Assembly: GCA_002433595.1 (NCBI GenBank) | Contig: DJIL01000043.1 | Coordinates: forward strand, 3,279-28,629 | DNA length: 25,351 nucleotides | Source: a bacterium UBP8_UBA6595 | Lineage (GTDB): Bacteria; Margulisbacteria; Marinamargulisbacteria; UBA6595 | Direction of reading: 5' to 3' | Part shown: positions 17,205 to 24,793 of the stretch, piece by piece | Layout: each line of letters opens with the position of its first letter | How positions within the stretch are numbered: position 1 is the stretch's first letter | The notes under the pieces: generated by a model | Seen by the model: only the letters and a program-made list of their open reading frames with translations | Databases searched by the model: none | What the model was told of the DNA's origin: nothing | Program-made: the position numbers and the translations under genes

Positions 17205-18845
17205 TTAGGGCAACGATAATACGCGCAGATTGTCGCCGTCGTCACCTAATATAAAGGAAAAACCAAAGCGGCTATAGAGCATGTGATGCACAGAGCTTTT
17301 GAGTTGAGCAGGCACTGTCTGCTGGGTTTGTGTGTTTGTTTGTACATGAACGCTCCGAATATGGGTATTGGCATCACGTCTACAGACAAATTCAAAAGTG
17401 TCCGGTGTTCCAATAAGCTGGTGACCACGAACAGGGGTGTCAATTAAAATAAACCCGCTGGTCTCTCGGGATCGGGTATCAATAATCCATAGGTAATGCA
17501 TACCGGTGTCGTCATTAAATAATACCCCATAGTGATGCTGCGAGAGCGCGGCGGGCCATACGGATTGAATTTGACTCACTGTTTGGGTTAGTTGGGTTGG
17601 CATTGCGCCGGTTTTTGTATCCAACAGGGTGACGTAAATACTATTTTCCTTGTAATGCGTTGCCCACACAGTGCCATCGCGCGAAATGGGGCTAATGGCG
17701 GGGGCAATGGGCCACTGATTTAGTCGTGATTGAGAATCAATGTCTACATGATGAATGGCCTGGTTTTCAGGTATTAGTACAAGGGAGCCACTCGCTACTG
17801 TAGGGGGAAACGTGCTTTTGTTTGGATAGCGCCACTGAATACCCCCTGTTTGAGTGTCAATAGCCACTAATTCTGTGAGTAGTTGAATAAGCAGCTGATT
17901 GTTGTGAACGACAAGATCCTCACTAGCCAGGCTCTCGTTGAGCGGGGTGTGGATCACAATTTGCTGAGACTCTGGGTCAAGGCCAATCAGTACATTGGGA
18001 GTAGCCCCCGTGACAAAAAATACTAGATTTTTATCCGCAGCCAGTTGGCTAGCAATGCCACCGGGAATAGCCATAGCCCAGGTTTTAGACCCTGTTTTAA
18101 CATCCCCGACAACCAACTGATTGTTCTGAGCAAATGCATACCAAGAGCCGCCGACAATTGGTGCTAAAGTCAGCCCCTCTAGGGGGTGTGTCACAGCCCA
18201 GTTGGGGGTTGAGGTGGTGCGGGGGCTAGTGTGAATCGGGAAATGGCGAGAATGTGTCGATGTTTTTCCACGAGTTGGCCATAAGTAGGGGGTTTTATCG
18301 CGAATCACGGTTTTAGGATCGGGGCCAATCCAAAAATGTTTTAAAAAAAACTGAATATCAGGCTTTAGTTTTTTCCAATACTGCTGGGGAGTATAGATAG
18401 ATACAATATAGCCAGTTGTGTCTTTGACAAAATAATAATTAATTACAAAATCACGCACGGGCTCCAGGGATTGACTTAAGCTTGTTTTTCCATAAATAGA
18501 TTTAAATGAATCCGTGGCGTTGGCGCGCTGGTTATCAAAAAGAGTTCCTAGCTCAGTGCCAATACTAATCCACCCATCATACTGCCCAATCATATGCATT
18601 TCCTGGAGGCGGTTAATTGTAATTCCTTTAGGGAAAACACGCGCGGTAATTGAGAGTGTGACCGGCAAGTCAGTGTGAACAATAACAGCAGACCGATGGT
18701 TGCCAGTTGCAGACTGCCACCCGTCAGGTATGGCGTAATGCGTGTCGTTAGGGCCACGATACTCAGTACCGCCCCAGCAGTTAGTTTCGCAAATAAAAAT
18801 AGATAGGACAGCGACCAGGAGCCCAAAAATAATCGATCGGATCAT
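17205..18845 (-). CDS. Exported protein: PsbP/Mog1-like domain plus PQQ-type beta-propeller
   Basis: A 546-residue protein of unknown function. Residues 1-25 look like a signal peptide (Arg3, then a hydrophobic stretch to about 18). It is not a good lipobox, because the residue before Cys19 is Ile. Residues about 30-190 read as an alpha/beta domain starting YAIPDGWQ, similar in style to PsbP/Mog1/DUF1795 domains. Residues about 230-546 show repeated propeller-like strands: LVVGDVKTGSKTW, LIGLDPESQQIV, LVAIDTQTGGIQW and LWIIDTRSRET, typical of PQQ/WD40-like blades. The ATG overlaps the uvrA TGA by four bases. A partner for uvrA that is exported is odd. It could be a periplasmic assembly or binding protein, but no function is assigned. 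Confidence 0.75.
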   Translation of the reverse strand: MIRSIIFGLLVAVLSIFICETNCWGGTEYRGPNDTHYAIPDGWQSATGNHRSAVIVHTDLPVTLSITARVFPKGITINRLQEMHMIGQYDGWISIGTELGTLFDNQRANATDSFKSIYGKTSLSQSLEPVRDFVINYYFVKDTTGYIVSIYTPQQYWKKLKPDIQFFLKHFWIGPDPKTVIRDKTPYLWPTRGKTSTHSRHFPIHTSPRTTSTPNWAVTHPLEGLTLAPIVGGSWYAFAQNNQLVVGDVKTGSKTWAMAIPGGIASQLAADKNLVFFVTGATPNVLIGLDPESQQIVIHTPLNESLASEDLVVHNNQLLIQLLTELVAIDTQTGGIQWRYPNKSTFPPTVASGSLVLIPENQAIHHVDIDSQSRLNQWPIAPAISPISRDGTVWATHYKENSIYVTLLDTKTGAMPTQLTQTVSQIQSVWPAALSQHHYGVLFNDDTGMHYLWIIDTRSRETSGFILIDTPVRGHQLIGTPDTFEFVCRRDANTHIRSVHVQTNTQTQQTVPAQLKSSVHHMLYSRFGFSFILGDDGDNLRVLSLP

Positions 18846-21640
18846 CGCAATAACGGGGATAAAAAATGACCGGTATGGGAGTCGGTTAGTGTTGCGATGT
18901 GCTCCGGGGTTCCAAACCCGACAATCGTGCCCCCATTGTTTCCACCATCGGGGCCTAAGTCAATAATGTAATCCGCTGTTTTAATGACATCTAGGTTATG
19001 CTCAATTACAATAACGGTGTTTCCCATATCAACCAGGCGCTGTAAAACAGAAAGTAAATTTTGAATATCTTTAAAATGCAGACCGGTTGTCGGCTCGTCT
19101 AATAAATACACTGTACGACCAGTTTGAGGTCGCGACAACTCTTTAGCTAGCTTAATGCGCTGCGCCTCGCCCCCGCTCAGTGTTGTGGCGCTCTGGCCAA
19201 GTTGAATATACCCCAAGCCCACGTCTTGCAAAGTGCTTAGTTTTTGGTGAATAGCCGGAATATCTTTTAGGCAAGATTCCATGGCCTGATTAACGGTCAT
19301 AGTTAAAAAATCAGAAATCGTGTTTCCGTCAAAGGTAACCAGTAGTGTTTCACGGTTGTATCGTTTTCCATTACACACGTCGCAGGTGACGTATACGTCG
19401 GCTAAAAAGTGCATTTCAATTTTAACAGACCCGTCGCCTTGGCAAGCCTCGCAGCGCCCCCCTTTGACATTAAAGCTAAAACGACCCGCTTTATACCCAC
19501 GAATCTTGGCGTCTTTTGTTTGAGCCATAAGGTCGCGTATAGGGGTAAACACGCCCGTATACGTTGCCGGGTTTGACCGGGGGGTTCGGCCAATAGGCGC
19601 TTGGTCAATTGTAATAACTTTATCCACATGGTTTAGGCCAGAAAGGGTTTTAAAAAAGGGTGACTTAATGGACTGGCGGTTGGTGTGCTTTACAAGCGCT
19701 GGTTTTAATATGCTGTGGACCAAGGTGCTTTTACCAGAGCCGGAAACGCCGGTTACACAAGTCAATACATTGAGTGGAAATTCAACGGTGACATCTACAA
19801 CATTGTTGTTGGATGCTCCAGACAAAACCAAGGAATGGGCCCACGAACGTCTAGAGCTGGGAACGCTGAGTTTGTTTTTTCCAAATAAATAGGAAGCCGT
19901 AACGGACTGTTTGGATTGTTTGAGCTTAGCGACTGATCCAGAAAATAAAATATCGCCACCGTACCGACCGGCGCCAGGTCCAATATCGACCACGTGATCA
20001 GCGGATAAAATCATATCTTCGTCATGCTCCACGACAATTAAAGTATTTCCTAGGTCTCTTAGGCGACATAGCGCGTCAATTAAGCGTTGGTTGTCGCGTT
20101 GATGTAGGCCAATACTGGGTTCGTCCAAAACATATAATACGCCGGTTAGTCCAGCGCCAATTTGTGTTGCTAAACGAATGCGTTGGTATTCCCCGCCGGA
20201 TAAAGACCCTGCTTTTCGAGACAAAGTCAAATAGCCAACCCCAACGCGCTGCAAGAAGGATAGCCGCTCAATAATTTCTTTGAGTAACTGATCGGCAATG
20301 TGGGCCTCAGTCTTAGTTAAAGTGATTTGGTTAAAAAAACAAATTAAGTCATCAATGCTTTTTTCGGTAATATCTGCGATAGACAGCCCGGATACATGCA
20401 CGGCTAGAGCTTCCGGTCTCAGGCGACTGCCGGCGCATGCGCTGCAGGACGTTTCAGACATAAACTGATGCAAAAACTGACGCATGTGATCGCGACGAAA
20501 TCTTGCGTAACGCAGGGCTAAAGCGGGGATAATTCCGTGCCATGCTGCAGAACCACTATCGGGGGCTCCGTACATAATCGTTTGGTATTGTTCGGGTGTT
20601 AAATCACAGACTCGAGCCGATAAGTCAAACCCATGGTGTCGGCATAGCTGGTCCGCATCTCTTCCAATTGCCGTATAATCTAAATCCAAACACCGCTGAG
20701 TGGCCAGTCGCAGAGGGAGTGTTTCATCTTGAATGACCAGTAATGGATCAAACGCCAGGTGATACCCAAGTCCTCGGCACTGGGTGCATGCACCCACGGG
20801 AGAATTAAATGAAAACAGGCGGGTGTTAATTTCGGGCAGACTGACTTGGCAGTCGGGGCAAGCAAACTGCTCGCTGAATAGTTGTCGGCGATCGCTGTCT
20901 ACCCAGGCAATCTCAACCATGCCTTTCGTTTGCTGAGTCGCGGTTTCAATTGCTTCAAATAGCCGGGGCTCACTGGCTTTTGACAATACAAGTCGATCCA
21001 CAACAATTGAAAGCGTATGTTTATGAGTACGGCTTAAGCGAATTTTGTCAGACAAGCGCACAATTTCGCCGTCTATTCGCATGCGTAAGAACCCATTAGC
21101 GCGACACTGCTCTAATTCTTTTGCAAAGGTGCCTTTTCGATCGTGAATAATGGGGGCTAGAACCATGATTGTTTGCGAATCGGGCGCTTGGTCATCGAAG
21201 CCGCTCATAATCTGATCAACCATTTCTTGAACACTTTGAGAGCGAACTTCTCCCCCGCATGATGGGCAGTGCGGGACCCCAATACTACTCATTAGTACGC
21301 GCAGGTAATCATAGATTTCAGTGACTGTGCCTACGGTAGACCGTGGATTGTGAGAGGGCGTTTTTTGGTCAATGGATATGGCTGGAGAGAGCCCTTCGAT
21401 ACGATCCACATCGGGTTTGTCCAGCTGATTGAGGAATTGACGGGCATAAGCCGACAAAGACTCAACGTATCGGCGTTGCCCTTCAGCATAAATAGTGTCA
21501 AACGCTAACGATGACTTTCCAGATCCAGAGAGGCCGGTAAACACAACAAGTTTATCCCGCGGGATTTTTAAGTCGATGTTTTTAAGGTTGTGCATGCGCG
21601 CACCCGATACAACAATGGCATTGTTTTTTGAGTGTTTCAT
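18842..21640 (-). CDS. uvrA: UvrABC nucleotide excision repair protein UvrA
   Basis: A 932-residue damage-recognition ATPase (family about 940). P-loops are GLSGSGKSS at 36-44 and GVSGSGKST at 631-639. ABC signatures LSGGE are at 480-484 and 821-825. Zinc-binding Cys pairs are C261/C264 with C285/C288 and C730/C733 with C753/C756; all are present. It scans DNA with UvrB for bulky lesions. ATG at 21640 follows an in-frame TAA closely, so the start is secure, though no clear Shine-Dalgarno precedes it. No SOS (LexA) box was recognised upstream. Confidence 0.98.
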   Translation of the reverse strand: MKHSKNNAIVVSGARMHNLKNIDLKIPRDKLVVFTGLSGSGKSSLAFDTIYAEGQRRYVESLSAYARQFLNQLDKPDVDRIEGLSPAISIDQKTPSHNPRSTVGTVTEIYDYLRVLMSSIGVPHCPSCGGEVRSQSVQEMVDQIMSGFDDQAPDSQTIMVLAPIIHDRKGTFAKELEQCRANGFLRMRIDGEIVRLSDKIRLSRTHKHTLSIVVDRLVLSKASEPRLFEAIETATQQTKGMVEIAWVDSDRRQLFSEQFACPDCQVSLPEINTRLFSFNSPVGACTQCRGLGYHLAFDPLLVIQDETLPLRLATQRCLDLDYTAIGRDADQLCRHHGFDLSARVCDLTPEQYQTIMYGAPDSGSAAWHGIIPALALRYARFRRDHMRQFLHQFMSETSCSACAGSRLRPEALAVHVSGLSIADITEKSIDDLICFFNQITLTKTEAHIADQLLKEIIERLSFLQRVGVGYLTLSRKAGSLSGGEYQRIRLATQIGAGLTGVLYVLDEPSIGLHQRDNQRLIDALCRLRDLGNTLIVVEHDEDMILSADHVVDIGPGAGRYGGDILFSGSVAKLKQSKQSVTASYLFGKNKLSVPSSRRSWAHSLVLSGASNNNVVDVTVEFPLNVLTCVTGVSGSGKSTLVHSILKPALVKHTNRQSIKSPFFKTLSGLNHVDKVITIDQAPIGRTPRSNPATYTGVFTPIRDLMAQTKDAKIRGYKAGRFSFNVKGGRCEACQGDGSVKIEMHFLADVYVTCDVCNGKRYNRETLLVTFDGNTISDFLTMTVNQAMESCLKDIPAIHQKLSTLQDVGLGYIQLGQSATTLSGGEAQRIKLAKELSRPQTGRTVYLLDEPTTGLHFKDIQNLLSVLQRLVDMGNTVIVIEHNLDVIKTADYIIDLGPDGGNNGGTIVGFGTPEHIATLTDSHTGHFLSPLLR

Positions 21641-21667
21641 AGGTAAGTTAGCGGGTCGTAATTAAAT

Positions 21668-21712
21668 TCACAGCAATGGCAAAAGTAACGGATTAAATAG
21701 GATTGATTTCAT
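21668..21712 (-). CDS. Possible 14-residue leader peptide upstream of uvrA
   Basis: ATG at 21712 starts a 14-codon ORF (MKSILFNPLLLPLL) ending in TGA at 21668-21670. The ATG lies 8 bases after the candidate uvrA -10, about where transcription should begin, so it could be translated from a leaderless mRNA. It ends 27 bases before the uvrA ATG. It is Leu/Pro rich. A chance ORF of this length is quite possible. Confidence 0.2.
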   Translation of the reverse strand: MKSILFNPLLLPLL

Positions 21713-21720
21713 ACAGTAAT

Positions 21721-21729
21721 AGTATGCCA
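21721..21729 (-). promoter_or_regulatory. Extended -10 promoter for uvrA
   Basis: TGG-CATACT on the minus strand, in the context TGTGGCATACTA, nearly the same as the clpC promoter context TGTGGTATACTA. No good -35 is visible 16-18 bases upstream. The leader would be about 74 bases. Confidence 0.45.
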
Positions 21730-21744
21730 CAATTTGGTTTAAAA

Positions 21745-22416
21745 TTATATGGGTTTGCTGGTTCTTGGGGCGGCAACGGCATCGTAAGCATAGTAAGCAG
21801 AAACCGCGGGACTGGCTGGGCGATGAGTTTCTAAACACTGGGCGGCCCATTGGGCGACAACGCGCGCATCGGGCAGCGTTTGGATGCGAATTAACGCTGG
21901 GTTTTCTAGCGCCACAATCGACGCGGGCAGGGTTCCAATAACAGACAAGTTTCCGGATACGTTACTCAGGGTTTTAGATAACAGTGAGCCATCGACCACA
22001 TCAATAGGCGTGAGCGGGTTTATACATCCGGAAAACCCCATGAGCTGAATCGCCATCTGTGTGCCAATTGTGGGGGTCATTACGAGCGCGGTTCCAGGCA
22101 TGGCGCAATAAGGCTGGGCCATGGCAGTCAGAGTATCAAGCCCATAGACTGGACAGCCAATGGCTTGCGCTAGACTATTGGCAAGGGCGACGCCTATTCG
22201 AACAGCTGTGTAGCCACCGGGTCCAGTAACCACGCCAATGGCTTGGAGATCACGTAATTTTTTTCCAACGTGCGCGCACAGGTCATAGGCATGCTCGGCA
22301 ATGGCGTCCCCAAAGAGACGACCGCTATCGCGAGACATAGTTGCCATCGGGTGTCCGTGGGCATCCACAAGGGCTAGCCCGTTGGGTTTTTGTGCGGTTT
22401 GAATGCCTAAAATCAT
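21745..22416 (-). CDS. tsaB: tRNA t6A threonylcarbamoyl-transferase complex protein TsaB
   Basis: A 223-residue ASKHA-fold protein that partners TsaD and TsaE to add threonylcarbamoyl to A37 of ANN-decoding tRNAs. The motif TGPGGYTAVRIG is at 64-75 (canonical GPGSFTGLRIG). The N-terminus is ILGIQTA, and the C-terminus has the VSAYY segment before the end (usual PxYLR-type tail). Its glycine-rich loop has Tyr and Ala-Val in place of Phe-Thr-Gly. It is transcribed divergently from the atp genes. A fair family match. Confidence 0.9.
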   Translation of the reverse strand: MILGIQTAQKPNGLALVDAHGHPMATMSRDSGRLFGDAIAEHAYDLCAHVGKKLRDLQAIGVVTGPGGYTAVRIGVALANSLAQAIGCPVYGLDTLTAMAQPYCAMPGTALVMTPTIGTQMAIQLMGFSGCINPLTPIDVVDGSLLSKTLSNVSGNLSVIGTLPASIVALENPALIRIQTLPDARVVAQWAAQCLETHRPASPAVSAYYAYDAVAAPRTSKPI

Positions 22417-22425
22417 GACTTATTC

Positions 22426-22434
22426 AGTGTAGCA
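22426..22434 (-). promoter_or_regulatory. Extended -10 promoter for tsaB
   Basis: TGC-TACACT on the minus strand, 9 bases before the tsaB ATG. The transcript would start one or two bases from the start codon, so tsaB may be leaderless. No -35 is evident. Confidence 0.4.
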
Positions 22435-22505
22435 TGAAAGCATCGACCGGGCTGTGTAATCACTCCGATCTAGTCGGCAATGCGCGTACAGCTTCGGGTG
22501 ATCCA

Positions 22506-22514
22506 TGGTATAGT
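22506..22514 (+). promoter_or_regulatory. Extended -10 promoter for the ATP synthase operon
   Basis: TGG-TATAGT on the plus strand, with only a weak -35-like hexamer 17-18 bases upstream. The predicted start is near 22521, at an ATG that opens a 13-codon ORF. The divergent tsaB promoter lies about 70 bases to the left, so the two may be co-regulated. Confidence 0.5.
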
Positions 22515-22520
22515 GTGAGT

Positions 22521-22562
22521 ATGAAGAATCATAGCCTCGTTTTTTCAGCTAGCAATGGATGA
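22521..22562 (+). CDS. Possible 13-residue leader peptide overlapping atpZ start
   Basis: ATG at 22521 opens a 13-codon ORF (MKNHSLVFSASNG) whose TGA at 22560-22562 overlaps the atpZ start (ATG at 22555) by 8 bases. The ATG lies 6 bases after the -10, about the predicted transcription start, so it could be translated leaderless and couple translation into atpZ, which has no clear Shine-Dalgarno. It may be chance. Confidence 0.25.
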   Translation: MKNHSLVFSASNG

Positions 22563-22773
22563 AGACCCTAAAGCGATTGTAAAACAACTGATGCGTGCGG
22601 CATCGATATCGGTAGTTGCCATGATTGGGTTTGTGTGTACCGGTGCCGCAGTGGGCTGGGGGGTTGAGGTGTTGGTAGATGCCCGTGGATGGGGGGTGAT
22701 TATAGGTGTTTTGGCGGGTGTGTTGTTGGGGTTTTATCAACTATATAGACAGGTGATGCGTCTTGGCCAGTAA
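22555..22773 (+). CDS. atpZ: AtpZ/AtpI-family small membrane protein of the ATP synthase operon
   Basis: A 72-residue protein with two predicted membrane helices (about 17-38 and 47-66), the Gly-rich second helix ending in GFYQLYRQV. This is the usual first gene of many F-type operons; relatives are thought to help assemble the c ring or supply Mg2+. Its stop is overlapped by the next gene's TTG start, and no clear Shine-Dalgarno precedes its own ATG. Confidence 0.85.
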   Translation: MDEDPKAIVKQLMRAASISVVAMIGFVCTGAAVGWGVEVLVDARGWGVIIGVLAGVLLGFYQLYRQVMRLGQ

Positions 22774-23134
22774 TCTAAATCTAATTCGACAACGGGTTGT
22801 TCGGCCTGTTTTTTTGGTCATTTTAGGCACTTCCTTACTGGGCTTGGCTTTGGGCCATGGCGTTTGGGCTGGCTCATTAGCAGCCGGGGGTTGTTTTGGT
22901 GCTTTGGGGTTTTGGTTGTTTGTTCGCGCGCAAGATCAGGTTATGTCCGAACGGCACTATGGTCGGTTTTTTGCCTACTTTCTAGCAAGGTTGGCTATAT
23001 ACGCGATTCCCATTGGCTATGCGGCAGCAAAGCCATGGTTAAGTATGGCGCTAATGCTGGTGGGTTTATTTAGCTATAATGGCTATTTAATTGCGGTTTT
23101 AATCATAAAAGCGCGCCGAGGGTTGAGGTTGTGA
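22763..23134 (+). CDS. atpI: ATP synthase subunit I (AtpI-like)
   Basis: A 123-residue protein with four predicted membrane helices (about 14-31, 35-54, 70-88 and 91-115), as in the AtpI family, which helps c-ring assembly. The start is TTG at 22763, with AGGTG 7 bases upstream inside atpZ; the overlap is 11 bases. The N-terminal Arg-rich segment and the RAQDQVMSE loop between helices 2 and 3 fit AtpI. It also resembles AtpR of N-ATPases in size, but the gene order argues against that. Confidence 0.8.
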   Translation: MASNLNLIRQRVVRPVFLVILGTSLLGLALGHGVWAGSLAAGGCFGALGFWLFVRAQDQVMSERHYGRFFAYFLARLAIYAIPIGYAAAKPWLSMALMLVGLFSYNGYLIAVLIIKARRGLRL

Positions 23135-23973
23135 CGGTAGACTTAACTGCATACGATGGACTTTTGGTAGACGCGTTTGGTGTGCTGTATAATCAGGCGG
23201 GTGGATTTGAGGAATCTGCGGCATGTGTTCAAGCCTTTCTTGCAGCTGGAAAGCCGGTTGTGGTCGTCACTAATAACACGAGCGTGTCCCCAGAAACAAT
23301 TTCATCCCGGTTGAACGCAATGGGGATGCTAATAGCCCCCAGTCATATCCTTTCATCGGGGCGAGGGCTTGCCTGGGATCCGGAGTATCAACAGGCGATT
23401 GACGGGCGATCTGTTTTTTTGATTGGCGCAGATGATGCGGCTGTTTATGTTGCCGATGCGGGCGCACGCTGCGTTAATTCGTTAGCCGATGCAGACGCGG
23501 TAGTGTTGGCGTGCACCGCGCAGGAAGTCACGGCGTACGATGCCATTATTGAGTACAAAAACCAGCGGCCGAATAGTCCGGTTTTTTGCATTAATCCAGA
23601 CCGGTATATTCCAGTGGGGGATCAGCGCGTTCCCGTGATTGGTTATTTTGCTGAGCGCATTGAGCAGTCGGCGGGCCCCGTGCATTGGATGGGAAAGCCA
23701 TTGCCGGTTTTTTCGGCGGTTGTTCGTACCTATTGCCAGGTAGCATTGGCCCTTTCTATTGGAGAAAACTGGGTATTTGTGGACGACAACCCAAACAATG
23801 TCCGCCAAATAACTCAGGACTTGGGGGTTCAGGGATTGGTTTCGGTTGAGACAGGGTTGGCGCAATCGTGGCCAAGCCCGCTTCCGGAATCTGACGCGTG
23901 GCGCTATATCAAACGCTTGTCGATACGAGCGGATCTTTGGTATGATAATGCTTCTAGAGCGAAAAAGGGATAA
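23131..23973 (+). CDS. HAD-superfamily class IIA hydrolase-like protein inserted in the ATP synthase operon
   Basis: A 280-residue HAD class IIA (NagD-like) protein. Motif I is DAFGVLYN, so nucleophile Asp14 is kept but the usual second Asp (+2) is Phe16; some IIA subfamilies have an aromatic residue here. Motif II is TNNTS with Thr47, motif III is MGKP with Lys189, and motif IV is VFVDDNPNN with Asp218/Asp219. The cap region lies between 75 and 180. The GTG start overlaps the atpI stop by four bases (GTGA), and its stop is two bases before atpB, so it is translated with the operon. The substrate is unknown; phosphatase activity is uncertain because of Phe16. Confidence 0.85.
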   Translation: MTVDLTAYDGLLVDAFGVLYNQAGGFEESAACVQAFLAAGKPVVVVTNNTSVSPETISSRLNAMGMLIAPSHILSSGRGLAWDPEYQQAIDGRSVFLIGADDAAVYVADAGARCVNSLADADAVVLACTAQEVTAYDAIIEYKNQRPNSPVFCINPDRYIPVGDQRVPVIGYFAERIEQSAGPVHWMGKPLPVFSAVVRTYCQVALALSIGENWVFVDDNPNNVRQITQDLGVQGLVSVETGLAQSWPSPLPESDAWRYIKRLSIRADLWYDNASRAKKG

Positions 23974-23975
23974 AT

Positions 23976-24791
23976 ATGGATAAAATTGGTGCGGTTAGTG
24001 AATGGGCAATAACAATATTTGGAAAAACGATTATCGTGGACCCAGTTATGTTGGGTACGACGTGGTTTATTATGGCCGTTCTTGCTTTAATGGCCTGGCA
24101 AATTGGCCGTCGGTTAACAATAGTTCCGAGCAAGAGTCAAAGTGTATTTGAATTGCTGACAGGGTTTTTTGATGATATCGCCGTCAGTACTTTAGGTAAA
24201 AAAGAAGGGCGTCGACTATTGCCATTAATTTTATCAATTTTCGTCTTTATTTTGGTGTCCAATTGGATTGGTATCTTCCCTAATGTTATTAAAACAGTGG
24301 GGACTCTAATCGGGGTTGTTCACGCATGGATTAATCCCGATGTTGTCTACAGTGCAGTATGGTACAAGGGATTGTTAACATTTCCAGATTTAAAAGAGCC
24401 AACCCAATCATTAAGTACAGATTTGGGCATGGCCATTTTGGTCTTTTTGGTCGCGCATGCAACAGCGATTCACAATAAAGGCGTGCTCGGGTATGTGCGT
24501 AGCTTTATTGACGATCCCTTTCCAATGAAGGGGTGGAAGGTTTTGTTTTTTTGGGCCAATCCATTTTTTTACCTTAATCTAATTGGGCAGGTTGCGAATG
24601 TTGTGTCTCACTCATTTCGTTTGTTTGGCAATGTTTTCGGCGGCGGGATTATTATTATTATTGTATCCGAACTGTTGCGTCACTTTTTAGTTCCGGTTGG
24701 GCTATTCGCTTTCTTTGGTTTATTTTCTGGCTTAATTCAGGCCTTTGTGTTTTCAATGTTGACTGTATCGTATATTAATCAATTACAATAA
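23976..24791 (+). CDS. atpB: ATP synthase F0 subunit a
   Basis: A 271-residue membrane stator subunit providing the ion half-channels next to the c ring. The essential arginine is Arg215 in SHSFRLFGNVFGG (E. coli aArg210). Gln265 lies in the last helix segment IQAFVFSMLTVSYI. About five to six membrane helices are visible. The position of E. coli aGlu219 is Gly224 here. A long loop at about 110-145 (Trp, Pro, Tyr rich) separates two helices. AAGGG precedes the ATG, and atpE follows after 2 bases. Confidence 0.95.
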   Translation: MDKIGAVSEWAITIFGKTIIVDPVMLGTTWFIMAVLALMAWQIGRRLTIVPSKSQSVFELLTGFFDDIAVSTLGKKEGRRLLPLILSIFVFILVSNWIGIFPNVIKTVGTLIGVVHAWINPDVVYSAVWYKGLLTFPDLKEPTQSLSTDLGMAILVFLVAHATAIHNKGVLGYVRSFIDDPFPMKGWKVLFFWANPFFYLNLIGQVANVVSHSFRLFGNVFGGGIIIIIVSELLRHFLVPVGLFAFFGLFSGLIQAFVFSMLTVSYINQLQ

Positions 24792-24793
24792 CT

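Noticed and set aside
18770..18845. Lipoprotein signal in the propeller protein
   Set aside because: The residue before Cys19 is Ile, which does not fit a lipobox; an ordinary signal peptide is more likely.
21641..21744. SOS/LexA box upstream of uvrA
   Set aside because: A CTGT half-site is present, but no matching ACAG or CGAAC-GTTCG pair was found.
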